Source: Gammaproteobacteria bacterium (GTDB taxonomy: Bacteria > Pseudomonadota > Gammaproteobacteria > Pseudomonadales > Pseudomonadaceae). Taken from it: 34,069 nucleotides of DNA. How positions within the stretch are numbered: the first letter of the stretch is position 1; the number at the start of each line of letters is the position of its first letter. Positions 16,827 to 24,697 of the stretch are shown here, in pieces. The translations under genes and the position numbers were made by a program. The notes under the pieces are model-generated. The model ran no database searches and was not told where the DNA came from. It worked only from the letters and a program-made list of their open reading frames with translations. The stretch spans positions 1 through 34,069 of the forward strand of contig JAHJYA010000080.1 of assembly GCA_018826895.1 (NCBI GenBank), in the 5' to 3' direction.

Positions 16827-18025
16827 TGATCGAATTCTGGTTGTGCGCCGGTCTGCTGTTGCTGACAGCCCTGGCGTTTCTCTTGCTTCCTGTGGTGCGT
16901 GGGCGCGGTGTCCAGGCTGAGGAAGACCGTACCGCCCTCAACGTGACCCTTTACCAGGAGCGCCTGCGCGAGCTGCAAAGCCAGCGCGATGCCGGTGTGC
17001 TCAGTGAAGCGCAATACTCCAGCGGGCGTGATGAAGCGGCCCGTGAACTGTTGGCCGACACCGAGGGCGCCGAGAGCAAATCGCGTGTGGGCGTGCTGGG
17101 CGCCACCGTTCCGCTGATCATGGCGCTGGCCATGCCGCTGCTCGGCTATGGCCTGTATATGCATTGGGGGGCGATTGATCAGGTCGAGCGGGCGCAAACC
17201 CTGGCTGCCCAACCGAAGTCGATCGAAGAAATGACGGCGCGCCTGGAAGAGTCGGTGAAGAGCAACCCGGAGTCCGCCGAAGGCTGGTATTTCCTCGGCC
17301 GCACCTACATGGCCCAGGAGCGTTCCGCCGAAGCGGCCAGCGCCTTTGAAAAGGCCGTCGCCTTGGCTGGGCGAGAGCCCGAACTGCTGGGGCAGTGGGC
17401 GCAGGCGCTGTATTTTGCCGGCGACAAGCAATGGACGCCGCAGCTGAAGGCCCTGACCGATGAAGCGCTAAAAGCCGACCCGGCAGAAGTGACCAGCCTC
17501 GGCCTGCTGGGGATCGTGGCTTACGAAAGCGAGCAGTTTGCCGCAGCCATCGACTACTGGGAGCAACTGGTCGCTGCGCTGCCGGAGCAGGACCCCTCGC
17601 GCATGGCGATTCAGGGCGGCATTGCCCGTGCCCGTGAGCGCTTGGCTCCAGCGTCGGCCGAGCAAGCTCCGCAGGCCGAAGCGGCCGCGCTGCGGGTGCG
17701 GGTCGAGCTGGGGGATGCCGTGCGTGCGCAGGTGCAGCCGGGTGACAGTGTGTTTGTATTCGCCCGCGCATTGTCCGGACCGCCGATGCCGCTGGCGGTC
17801 AAGCGCCTGAGTGTCGCCGAACTGCCGGCCGAGGTCAGTCTGTCGGATGCCGATGCGATGATGCCGCAGTTGAAACTGTCCGGCTTCCCCCAGGTCGAAC
17901 TGGTGGCGCGTATTTCGCGCAGTGGCGATGCGACCCGCGGCGAGTGGGTCGGCCGCAGTGAGCCCCTGACCAGCGATGCGGGCCAGGCACCGACCTTGAT
18001 CATTGATACAGCAGACACACCATGA
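16826..18025 (+). CDS. ccmI: Apocytochrome c chaperone CcmI (CycH)
   Basis: Binds the C termini of apocytochromes c and delivers them to CcmF/CcmH. The 399 residues contain two membrane helices (about 3-22 and 89-111) flanking a cytoplasmic helical loop (about 30-85, [23 protein letters not shown]). A periplasmic TPR region follows (about 125-265), including [22 protein letters not shown]-terminal beta-rich domain (about 285-399) ends with the LIIDTADTP tail. This is the complete two-part CcmI found in Pseudomonas. The start overlaps ccmH, and the stop overlaps the next small lipoprotein gene by four bases. Confidence 0.93.
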   Translation: MIEFWLCAGLLLLTALAFLLLPVVRGRGVQAEEDRTALNVTLYQERLRELQSQRDAGVLSEAQYSSGRDEAARELLADTEGAESKSRVGVLGATVPLIMALAMPLLGYGLYMHWGAIDQVERAQTLAAQPKSIEEMTARLEESVKSNPESAEGWYFLGRTYMAQERSAEAASAFEKAVALAGREPELLGQWAQALYFAGDKQWTPQLKALTDEALKADPAEVTSLGLLGIVAYESEQFAAAIDYWEQLVAALPEQDPSRMAIQGGIARARERLAPASAEQAPQAEAAALRVRVELGDAVRAQVQPGDSVFVFARALSGPPMPLAVKRLSVAELPAEVSLSDADAMMPQLKLSGFPQVELVARISRSGDATRGEWVGRSEPLTSDAGQAPTLIIDTADTP

Positions 18026-18345
18026 CCTCTGCCAAGGCGCTTGTACTGATTGCTACCCTGCTCGGGGTTGCTGGCTGCGCAGTGCAGGCTCCGACGCCTG
18101 AGGTACCTGTGCCGCCCGCAAGCAAGTCGCATCCGCGCTTTGCCCCGCCGCCCGGCGTGCAGAGCCATTGGGATGGGGCACTGACGGTGTATGTGATCGA
18201 CGGCTACCCGGATCTGTTCTACCGCGAGCGCACCTATTACCGCTGGGACAGTGGCTGGTACTGGTCCACCCAGGCCACCGGGCCCTGGCAGGCGACTGAC
18301 AGTACCGCCATTCCGCCAGGGCTCTATCGCCGCTACGCGCGCTAG
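18022..18345 (+). CDS. Small predicted lipoprotein, last gene of the ccm operon
   Basis: I do not recognise this family. The 107-residue product has a lipoprotein signal: [19 protein letters not shown], with the lipobox ending VAGC and C19 as the likely acylated residue. A Pro/Ala-rich linker follows (about 20-45). The compact C-terminal part is rich in Tyr and Trp, with [20 protein letters not shown] and [13 protein letters not shown]. That pattern resembles small YXWD-type outer-membrane lipoproteins and suggests a beta-rich fold. Its ATG overlaps the ccmI stop, so it is co-translated with cytochrome c maturation genes, but no role in that process can be read from the sequence. Confidence 0.8.
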   Translation: MTSAKALVLIATLLGVAGCAVQAPTPEVPVPPASKSHPRFAPPPGVQSHWDGALTVYVIDGYPDLFYRERTYYRWDSGWYWSTQATGPWQATDSTAIPPGLYRRYAR

Positions 18346-18358
18346 TCGTTAGGGTCTG

Positions 18359-19213
18359 TTAGGCCAGTGTGCCATCGCGGAAATCCCGCAGCGCCTGTTC
18401 CACCTCTTCGCGCGTGTTCATCACAAAGGGGCCGTACTGCACGATGGGCTCGTGCAGCGGGCGTCCGGCAATCAGCAGCACGCGCGCACCTTCGCTACTG
18501 GCCAGGTGCAACTCGCCGCTGTCGGACAGCCGTACCAGACGCCCTGCGGGAATCGCTTGGGCGTGGTGACCGGGTAATTGCAACTGACCTTCGTAGACGT
18601 AGAGCATGACCCGCAGACCCTGCGCCAGACGTGGGGCCAACTGGCTGCCGGCACTCATCTGCAGATCGAACAGTTGCGGCTCGGTGTATAGGCGCTGCAC
18701 GGCGCCGGCGACGGACTGCTGACCCTCGTCGAATTGCCCGGCGATGACCCGCGCCGTGACGCCCTGCTCAGTGTGCACCTCGGGAATCTGCGCCGCGGGA
18801 ATGTCGCGATAACCCGGTTCGCCGAGTTTGTCCTGGGCTGGCAGATTCAGCCACAGCTGAAAACCGCGCATCACGCCCTGTTCCTGCATGGGCATTTCGC
18901 TGTGGATGATGCCGCGTGCGGCGGTCATCCATTGCACGCCACCGGGCTCCAATTCACCGACATTGCCCAGGTGATCCTGATGGCGCATGCGCCCTTCGAG
19001 CATGTAGGTCACCGTCTCGAAGCCGCGATGCGGGTGCGACGGGAACCCGGCAATGTAGTCGTCCGGGTCGTCACTGGAGAACTCGTCGAGCATCAGAAAG
19101 GGATCGAAGCGCTCCAGGCCGGCACCGCCGATCACCCGGTTCAGGCGCACGCCTGCTCCGTCGGATGCGGGTTGGCCCGCTTGTATGGCCAGAACATGGC
19201 GCAAGGTGGTCAT
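18359..19213 (-). CDS. Pirin family protein
   Basis: Bicupin metalloprotein. Bacterial pirins include quercetin 2,3-dioxygenases, but most have unknown substrates. The 284 residues have the N-terminal cupin with GAGLERFDPFLMLDEF, and the metal-binding ligands H60 and H62 in FPSHPHRGFETVTY plus H104 and E106 in GIIHSEMP. The C-terminal pirin domain follows (about 170-280). All four ligands are present, so it should bind iron or a similar metal. GGAGG lies seven bases before the ATG. It faces the ccm operon tail to tail with only 13 bases between, and I see no terminator there. Confidence 0.93.
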   Translation of the reverse strand: MTTLRHVLAIQAGQPASDGAGVRLNRVIGGAGLERFDPFLMLDEFSSDDPDDYIAGFPSHPHRGFETVTYMLEGRMRHQDHLGNVGELEPGGVQWMTAARGIIHSEMPMQEQGVMRGFQLWLNLPAQDKLGEPGYRDIPAAQIPEVHTEQGVTARVIAGQFDEGQQSVAGAVQRLYTEPQLFDLQMSAGSQLAPRLAQGLRVMLYVYEGQLQLPGHHAQAIPAGRLVRLSDSGELHLASSEGARVLLIAGRPLHEPIVQYGPFVMNTREEVEQALRDFRDGTLA

Positions 19214-19307
19214 AAGAAGCCTCCAGAATCAGTCAGAGGCCATCCTAAACCAGGTAGTTGGATCAATTGATGCTGAATGCTGGGCAATACTATCGAATGG
19301 ATCGAAG

Positions 19308-19342
19308 TTGACGGCAGACCGATCAGCTCGACCTGCCGTCAA
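19308..19342 (-). terminator. Inverted repeat after mlaA, possible terminator
   Basis: A perfect 10-bp stem, TTGACGGCAG (19308-19317) against CTGCCGTCAA (19333-19342), begins five bases after the mlaA stop codon. There is no clear T run on the minus strand, so termination would be weak or Rho-assisted. It separates mlaA from pirin. Confidence 0.5.
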
Positions 19343-19346
19343 GGTT

Positions 19347-20123
19347 TCAATCAGCGATACGCAGCTTGCGCGATTCGGTATAGAAGAAGCGGATCTTCTC
19401 GTACTCGAACGGCGAGTTGAGCTGGCCATAGCGGAAGTTGACCGTCGAGCGCTGATCGACCACTTCCAGCAGGGTAATTTCCGGATGGTTGCGACTGGCC
19501 TCGGCCACATTAAGCAGGTTGACCTGGTTTTCGGCAGAGAAATCCACCACCAATCCGCCGGTGTCGCGCAGGTTGGAAGGGCCGAGCAGCGGCAGCATCA
19601 GGTAAGGGCCGTCACCGACGCCGTAGTGGCCGAGGGTCTGGCCGAAGTCCTCATCCTGCTTCATCAGCCCCATGCGTGTGGCCGGGTCCCACAGGCCTGC
19701 CACGCCGAGAGTGGTGTTGATCAGCAGGCGTCCGGTGGTATCGAGGGCACGCTTGCCTTTGAGTTGCAGCAGGCTGTTGAGCAGGTTCGGCACATCGCCC
19801 AGGTTGCTGAAGAAATTACTGACGCCTTTCTGCACCAGGGTTGGCGTGACGTAGCGATAGCCGTCGACCACAGGCAAGAAAACCCACTCGTCAAAGCGAT
19901 AGTTGAAGTGATAGACGCGGCGGTTCCAGGACTCCAGCGGGTCGTAGACATTCAGGGCGCCAAAGGTCGAGCGCTCGAACTCGCGCTGGTCGAGGCCGGG
20001 GTTGAATGTCAGGTTCTTCAGCGGCTGCTTGAAGCCGTCCGGGTCTACCTCTTGCTCGGCCTGGGCAAAACCGCTGACCAGTAGCAGGGTCAGCCAGAGT
20101 GCTTTCTTGTCGATCTTAGCCAC
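19347..20123 (-). CDS. mlaA: MlaA/VacJ-family phospholipid transport protein
   Basis: Outer-membrane component that removes misplaced phospholipids from the outer leaflet and passes them to the MlaC/MlaFEDB pathway. The 258-residue protein has family blocks YDPLESWNRRVYHFNYRFD, VSNFFSNLGDVPNLLNSLLQ, GRLLINTTLGVAGLWDPAT and DFGQTLGHYGVGDGPYLMLP. The N terminus MAKIDKKALWLTLLLVSGFAQA is a type-I-like signal peptide with no lipobox cysteine, unlike the lipoprotein in E. coli. The GTG start at 20123 is supported by GGAG seven bases upstream. It overlaps the preceding hydrolase gene by eight bases, so the two are coupled. Confidence 0.92.
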   Translation of the reverse strand: MAKIDKKALWLTLLLVSGFAQAEQEVDPDGFKQPLKNLTFNPGLDQREFERSTFGALNVYDPLESWNRRVYHFNYRFDEWVFLPVVDGYRYVTPTLVQKGVSNFFSNLGDVPNLLNSLLQLKGKRALDTTGRLLINTTLGVAGLWDPATRMGLMKQDEDFGQTLGHYGVGDGPYLMLPLLGPSNLRDTGGLVVDFSAENQVNLLNVAEASRNHPEITLLEVVDQRSTVNFRYGQLNSPFEYEKIRFFYTESRKLRIAD

Positions 20124-21414
20124 GGAAGAACTCCAGCATGGCGTCGCTGTTGACGCGATAGTTGAGGTTGCCGCAATGGCCGCCCAAAGGGTAAAGCGTC
20201 AGGCGGTCACCAAAGGTATTGCGCAAAAAGCCGATATCGCCTGGGCCAAGAATGACGTCGTCGGCGTTGTGCATCACGGCGATTTTGCTGCTGCTTTTCA
20301 GGTAGTCCTCAAGGCCATACAGGCTCACCTGATTGATCAACTGGTTGAGCGTGCCGCCGTCATAGCGTGCGCGCCACATGGGGATCAGTTGTTCGGTCAT
20401 GTAGCAGTCGAAGTCGCACTGCAGCGCCCGCTCGAAGAAGGGCGTCAAGCTGGTGCCTTCCTTGATCGGGTAATTGACCGGGGTGATCAGGCCACGGCGA
20501 TTAATCAGGTCCGAGGTGAAGGCGATATCGGCGGATGAAAAGCGGAATGAGGTGCCAATCAGCATGGCCATCTGCTCGTCGGAGAGCTGCTGTGGCGATT
20601 GCTGGAAGTCATAAAGCAGGGCGTCGTTGATGTCGACGTAACCCTTTTCGCGGAAGTAACGGGTCAGTTTGCCCAGTACCAGCTCATAGAAGGTGGTGCT
20701 GTTGCTGATGCCTTCGACCTGGGTCTGTACCAGGCGGTCGAGGTTGCTGATCGAGGTATACAGGTTGACTGGCGGGTTGAGCAGCAGCACGCGCTTGAAG
20801 TTGAAGCTACGCCGGGTTTCATCAAGCTTGCTGACAAAGGCAGCATGCAGGGCGCCCAGGCTGTAACCCGCGAGGTAGTAGTCGCTGACCGGCAGGCTCG
20901 GATGGTTGGCTCGCACGGCTTGCATGGCGCGATAAAGATCATCGGCATCGTCGCTACTCAGGCCCGGCGTGGCGAAGCGCGAAACCGAAGTCATGAAGTC
21001 ATAGCTGGTCGGTGAGGACAGTTGCACGACATGGTAGCCCGCGCCGTAGAACAGCTTCTTCAGGTATTCGTTGGTGCTGCTGGCGTAGTGCGCACCGGTA
21101 CCGGCGATAAGGAAAATAAGCGGTGCTTCTCCCTTCTGCTCGGCGAGGCGGTAGCGCATGCGCGTAACCGGCCAGAAGTTTTCCGGCAGCTCGAACTCGC
21201 GTTCCGGACGCAGGCGTAGCTGATAGTCGTCCTGACGAATATCGGCATCGGCCGGCAGCGTGGGGCGTAGCTCAGGAGGTGTCGTGGCGATGGTCGCTTC
21301 AAACGGATTGGTTATCGGATAACCGTAGGTTTCGGCATCGATATCCGCCGCCAATAATGGCGTACCGAGTAGCAAACCGCCGAGCAACAGGGCGAGACGG
21401 GAGAAGTACTGCAT
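20116..21414 (-). CDS. Periplasmic alpha/beta hydrolase
   Basis: Predicted serine hydrolase of unknown substrate. The 432 residues begin with a signal peptide (about 1-23, GLLLGTPLLAAD). The fold is supported by PLIFLIAGTGAHYASS, the nucleophile elbow LAGYSLGALHAA with S185, an acidic residue region MHNADDVILGP, and the C-terminal H413 in LGGHCGNLNY. Homologues in Pseudomonas sit beside vacJ/mlaA and are sometimes labelled as kinases, which the sequence does not support. The last eight bases overlap mlaA, so a lipid or envelope substrate is a reasonable inference. AAGGGA precedes the ATG by eight bases. Confidence 0.82.
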   Translation of the reverse strand: MQYFSRLALLLGGLLLGTPLLAADIDAETYGYPITNPFEATIATTPPELRPTLPADADIRQDDYQLRLRPEREFELPENFWPVTRMRYRLAEQKGEAPLIFLIAGTGAHYASSTNEYLKKLFYGAGYHVVQLSSPTSYDFMTSVSRFATPGLSSDDADDLYRAMQAVRANHPSLPVSDYYLAGYSLGALHAAFVSKLDETRRSFNFKRVLLLNPPVNLYTSISNLDRLVQTQVEGISNSTTFYELVLGKLTRYFREKGYVDINDALLYDFQQSPQQLSDEQMAMLIGTSFRFSSADIAFTSDLINRRGLITPVNYPIKEGTSLTPFFERALQCDFDCYMTEQLIPMWRARYDGGTLNQLINQVSLYGLEDYLKSSSKIAVMHNADDVILGPGDIGFLRNTFGDRLTLYPLGGHCGNLNYRVNSDAMLEFFRG

Positions 21415-21460
21415 GGGGAAGTCCCTTCGAGACAGGAGCGTACGGGTAGGTCAGCGCAAA

Positions 21461-21967
21461 TCAGACAGCGTCCGACGAGCGGAGTGCCATTTGGCCAGCA
21501 TTTTCTAAAGCCTCACCGGTCAGTCGATAGACCGTCCACCCATCCTGGGCACATGCCCCCAGGCGTTCATAGAAGCCGATGGCGGGTTCGTTCCAGTCCA
21601 GTACCGACCATTCCAGGCGGCCACAGCCCCGTGCCAACGCCAGTTCGGCCAAGTGGCTCAGCAGCGCCTTACCAAGGCCTGACCCACGCGTCGACTCGCG
21701 CACGAACAGATCCTCAAGGTAAATACCCGGTTTGCTGAGAAAGGTCGAGTAGTTGTGGAAGAACAGGGCGAAACCGCTCGGATTGCCATCTACTTCGCCG
21801 ATCAGCACTTCGGCGAAGGGACGGGCGCCGAACAGATGGTTATGCAACTGCTCGGGTGTGGCCACGACCTGATCGCTGAGTCTCTCGTAGTCGGCCAGCT
21901 CCTGAATAAATGTCAGGATCAGGGTGACATCGTCGGGCGTAGCGGGGCGGATGCTGAGGCGAGGCAT
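21461..21967 (-). CDS. GNAT family N-acetyltransferase
   Basis: Transfers an acetyl group from acetyl-CoA to an amine. The 168-residue protein is a single GNAT domain: LSIRPATPDDVTLILTFIQELADYE at the start, then IYLEDLFVRESTRGSGLGKALL with the acetyl-CoA loop R94-G95-S96-G97-L98-G99, and WNEPAIGFYERLGA at the end. The pattern resembles diamine (spermidine/spermine-type) acetyltransferases, but the substrate is not proven. I chose ATG at 21967 because AAGGA lies six bases upstream; the frame stays open further up without support. It lies 46 bases upstream of the hydrolase gene on the same strand. Confidence 0.9.
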   Translation of the reverse strand: MPRLSIRPATPDDVTLILTFIQELADYERLSDQVVATPEQLHNHLFGARPFAEVLIGEVDGNPSGFALFFHNYSTFLSKPGIYLEDLFVRESTRGSGLGKALLSHLAELALARGCGRLEWSVLDWNEPAIGFYERLGACAQDGWTVYRLTGEALENAGQMALRSSDAV

Positions 21968-22000
21968 GGTAAGTCCTTGGTTCGTGGGCGCTGTGAGCAT

Positions 22001-22022
22001 GCCCCGCACAGGTAAGCGGGGC
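22001..22022. repeat. Short perfect inverted repeat in a divergent gap
   Basis: GCCCCGC (22001-22007) faces GCGGGGC (22016-22022) across eight bases. It lies in the 130-base region between the divergent GNAT and small membrane protein genes. It could be a protein-binding site or an mRNA hairpin in the 5' leader of the plus-strand gene. Nothing in the sequence decides between these. Confidence 0.35.
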
Positions 22023-22097
22023 AAGTCGTGCAAGAGGGTTTGCTTCGTGAGGGCAGGCGTTTACTCTGGGCAACTTTTTCCGCGCCTGGAGTGCCGC

Positions 22098-22469
22098 ATG
22101 TCTCGCCGTCTGTCCCTGATTCTGTTGTCCGTGGCTGTCGCCCTGTGTCTGGCTGCCAGCTATGGCTTGCGTTACGGCTTGATGGAAGAGGACCGCTGGG
22201 TCGGTCTATGTGTGACTGACCCCTCTACGCTGGCATGTCAGGTGCGCGCGACCTTCGGCTGGCTGATCCATCTGCGCGTCCTGGCCTGGACAGCGCTGGT
22301 CCTCGCCGTGTTGGCGTTCGTCCTGCCAGGCCGGTTTGGCCGTGCACTGGCAGTGCCGGCCTTGCTGGTTAGCCTGCCCGCTATGGTGCTGTACACCGCC
22401 AGCATGGCGGTGTTCGCCGTAGTGCTAGCGCTGTTGCGCCTGGTCAGAGCGCCTCGCGTACAGGCGTGA
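22098..22469 (+). CDS. Small hypothetical membrane protein
   Basis: I do not recognise a family. The 123-residue product is mostly hydrophobic, with three likely membrane helices (about 5-25, 52-74 and 82-115). Between the first two is a short polar loop, LMEEDRWVGLCVTDPSTLACQVRA, with two cysteines placed where a periplasmic disulfide could form. It starts at ATG 22098 with GGAG at 22088-22091. The last 26 bases overlap the 3' end of the convergent GH17 gene. The two could affect each other's mRNA, but no shared function is evident. Confidence 0.75.
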   Translation: MSRRLSLILLSVAVALCLAASYGLRYGLMEEDRWVGLCVTDPSTLACQVRATFGWLIHLRVLAWTALVLAVLAFVLPGRFGRALAVPALLVSLPAMVLYTASMAVFAVVLALLRLVRAPRVQA

Positions 22470-24018
22470 AAGACGCTTTACGCAAGCTGCGCCACAAAGC
22501 GCTTACCAGAATGGCACTGACCAGCGCCCAGCCAAGGGCCTGCAGGTTTTCCAGGGTCTCGACATACAGCTGCAACGGGATTCCTGCACCGATCAGCAAA
22601 GCCAGCAACGCAGTCTCCCGCCGCGCCGCGCTGACCGGGCGCAAGGCGTAGACCAGCGCCGGCAGCAGCAGGGCAGCGCTAGGGAAGCTGCGGTAGCGTG
22701 CATCGACTACCAGTGCGAGCATCATCACCGCACCGGCAAACCCGGCGGCCAGCAGCCACCAGCCGGCGCGCGCTTGCAGCCAGTCGAACAGGCGCTGACG
22801 CCAGCCCTGCTGGGTCTGCAGGGAAAGGCTGCTGTGGGCCAGTACGATCAGGTTCAGACTCAGCAGCGCTGCCGCCCAGGCCCATTCACCGACAAAGCGG
22901 CTGGTGACCCAGGCCAGTTCACTCCACACGCCAATGCTGGCAGCGCCCAGTACTGCGAGAACGGGTATTTGCCAGGCACTGCGTACTGTGGTGGGACGCC
23001 CGGCAAGCGCCAGGGTCAAGGCGAAGAGTGCGCCACTGAGCAGCAGCCAGCGCGGCCAGTGAGGGAGGTTGGACACCGGGCCGGCAAGGATCGATTTATC
23101 CTCGCGATCGGCATCGTAAAGTCCCCAGAAACCGCCCACTGCACCCTCGCTGACGCGCTTCCAGGGCTGGTCGTAGGCTTCGATCAGGTTATACCGCCAG
23201 CCATTCGCCTCGGCCATGGCCACGAAGCCGCGGATGAAAGTAGCTTGATTGACGCGGCTCGGCACAGCGGTTTCACGCTGACGCCCTTCGCTGGGCCAGC
23301 CGGTTTCGCCAATCAGGATGTCCTTGGGTGCGAAGCGCGTACCGAATACCTGGCGCACCTGCTGCACCTCATGCAGGGCACTGTCGATCCCCGCCGGATT
23401 GTCCTCCCAGTAAGGCAGCAGGTGAATGGTCAGAAAGTCTACTGCAGGGGCGACTTCGGGATGCTTGAGCCAGAACTCCCAGACATCGGCATAAGTCACT
23501 GGTTGGGCGACAGCTGCTTTGACCTGCTCGATCAAGGCCACCAGTTGCTGAGCGGTTACTTCCTTGCGCAGCAGCGCCTCGTTACCGACGATCACCTGGG
23601 TGACGATATCCGGGTAAGTGTTGGCAGCCTTGATCGCTCCGGCGATTTCGATCGCCGTATCCTGCGGGTTACGGCTTACCCAAGCGCCGATCATCAGGGT
23701 CAGGCCATGCTTGCGTGCCAGCTCCGGCAGCGGTTCCAGCCCGGTAACCGAGTAAGTCCGCAGGCAGGTAAAGCGTTCTGCCAATTGCGCCAGGTCCGCA
23801 TCCATTCGCTCTGGGCGGATCTGCAGGGGTTGGTCGAAGGGCGACTGGTCTTTGTCGAACGGCGTGTAGGAGGCGCACTGCAGTTTGTGCGTCGGTGTCG
23901 CGGCATCCGCCAACTGAACCGGTTTACCAATGCCGTACCAAAGCGCACCGAGCAGCGCGAGAGCTGTCAGGCAGGCACAGAAATAAGTGAGCAAGGCTGC
24001 ACGGGAGAGGCTGGGCAT
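22444..24018 (-). CDS. GH17 glycoside hydrolase-like membrane protein
   Basis: A family 17 beta-glucan-active domain joined to a membrane region. The 524 residues start with a membrane anchor (about 7-30). The GH17 barrel covers about 45-325, with acid/base E147 in QVIVGNEALL and nucleophile E238 in ILIGETGWPSEG, plus YADVWEFW and FLTIHLLPYWED. At least six hydrophobic segments follow (about 325-510). Similar Pseudomonas proteins are labelled beta-(1-3)/(1-6)-glucan synthase or glucosyltransferase related. Both catalytic residues are present, so hydrolysis or transglycosylation of a periplasmic glucan is plausible. The ribosome binding site is weak. The 3' end overlaps the preceding convergent gene. 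Confidence 0.85.
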   Translation of the reverse strand: MPSLSRAALLTYFCACLTALALLGALWYGIGKPVQLADAATPTHKLQCASYTPFDKDQSPFDQPLQIRPERMDADLAQLAERFTCLRTYSVTGLEPLPELARKHGLTLMIGAWVSRNPQDTAIEIAGAIKAANTYPDIVTQVIVGNEALLRKEVTAQQLVALIEQVKAAVAQPVTYADVWEFWLKHPEVAPAVDFLTIHLLPYWEDNPAGIDSALHEVQQVRQVFGTRFAPKDILIGETGWPSEGRQRETAVPSRVNQATFIRGFVAMAEANGWRYNLIEAYDQPWKRVSEGAVGGFWGLYDADREDKSILAGPVSNLPHWPRWLLLSGALFALTLALAGRPTTVRSAWQIPVLAVLGAASIGVWSELAWVTSRFVGEWAWAAALLSLNLIVLAHSSLSLQTQQGWRQRLFDWLQARAGWWLLAAGFAGAVMMLALVVDARYRSFPSAALLLPALVYALRPVSAARRETALLALLIGAGIPLQLYVETLENLQALGWALVSAILVSALWRSLRKASFTPVREAL

Positions 24019-24106
24019 AGGTCATCGGGCGTGGTGGGCGGGGGCTGCATCTTAGCGGATTCGCAAGCGTCTGTGAGCGCTCTGCTGTTCTGTTTGGCCG
24101 GCTGAT

Positions 24107-24134
24107 TTGACAAGCTCGGCAGGTCGGCTAATTT
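24107..24134 (+). promoter_or_regulatory. Likely sigma70 promoter of comEA
   Basis: TTGACA at 24107-24112 and TAATTT at 24129-24134 are separated by 16 bases, about 75 bases ahead of the comEA start codon. The -35 is a perfect match and the -10 is fair. It lies in the 190-base divergent region shared with the GH17 gene. Confidence 0.5.
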
Positions 24135-24208
24135 TACAAACGCGGTGCAAGGACGCCACCGCGAGCGACGTGGTGGCGCGTTTTCGACTCGATAAAAGGA
24201 CTTAACCC

Positions 24209-24526
24209 ATGCGTACTTCCGTTTTTCCCTCCGTGCTTTTTGCTCTGCTGGCTGGCGCTTCTCTGGCCGTTTCTGCAGAAACAGCGACCCCGCCTTCGAC
24301 GTCTGCTGAGCAGACGCAAGCTGTAACGACCAAGGTCAACCTCAATACGGCCGATGTACCTACTCTGCAGCGCGAGCTCAGCGGTGTGGGTGAGAAGAAG
24401 GCACAAGCCATCGTGGACTACCGCGAAGCCAATGGCACCTTCGTGTCGGTGGATGAGTTGCTGGAAGTAAAAGGGATCGGTGAGTCGATCCTGGAGCGCA
24501 ACCGCGACAAGCTTAGCGTCAACTGA
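24209..24526 (+). CDS. comEA: ComEA-type secreted helix-hairpin-helix protein
   Basis: Periplasmic DNA-binding protein of the ComEA family, which in naturally competent bacteria ratchets DNA through the outer membrane. The 105 residues have a signal peptide (about 1-23, ending AVSA), a Thr/Ser/Ala-rich spacer (24-42), and then two helix-hairpin-helix motifs: KVNLNTADVPTLQRELSGVGEKKAQAIVDYRE and FVSVDELLEVKGIGESILER. It has no membrane anchor and is the short Gram-negative form. AAAGGA precedes the ATG. It is a single-gene unit with its own promoter and terminator; no other competence gene is in the window. Confidence 0.92.
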   Translation: MRTSVFPSVLFALLAGASLAVSAETATPPSTSAEQTQAVTTKVNLNTADVPTLQRELSGVGEKKAQAIVDYREANGTFVSVDELLEVKGIGESILERNRDKLSVN

Positions 24527-24579
24527 CAATTAACAGATGGCATCACCGTCAAGGCGATGCCTTTACACCGAAACCTGCA

Positions 24580-24606
24580 AGCCCAGCCGTAAGGCTGGGT
24601 TTTTTG
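24580..24606 (+). terminator. Rho-independent terminator of comEA
   Basis: CCCAGCC (24582-24588), loop GTAA and GGCTGGG (24593-24599) are followed by six T. A second small hairpin (GGCATC/GATGCC) lies between the stop codon and this terminator at about 24539-24561. The main hairpin is textbook in form. Confidence 0.9.
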
Positions 24607-24626
24607 TTAAGTCTTACATGGGGCGG

Positions 24627-24689
24627 GTAGGGTGCGCTGTGCGCACCACTGGCGCCTGGTCGATGCTTGGTGCGCACAGCGCACCCTAC
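24627..24689. repeat. Perfect 22-bp inverted repeat (REP-like element)
   Basis: The arm at 24627-24648 (beginning GTAGGGTGCGCTG) is the exact reverse complement of the arm at 24668-24689 (ending CAGCGCACCCTAC), with a 19-base loop. Each arm itself holds a shorter palindrome, TGCGC...GCGCA. The form resembles the REP/REPIN-type extragenic elements common in Pseudomonas. It is noncoding and lies just past the comEA terminator. Whether it is repeated elsewhere in the genome cannot be seen here. Confidence 0.75.
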
Positions 24690-24697
24690 GGAGCAGT

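Noticed and set aside
22774..24105. 443-codon plus-strand frame opposite the GH17 gene
   Set aside because: The GH17 catalytic motifs prove the minus-strand gene; the plus-strand product shows no motif or signal.
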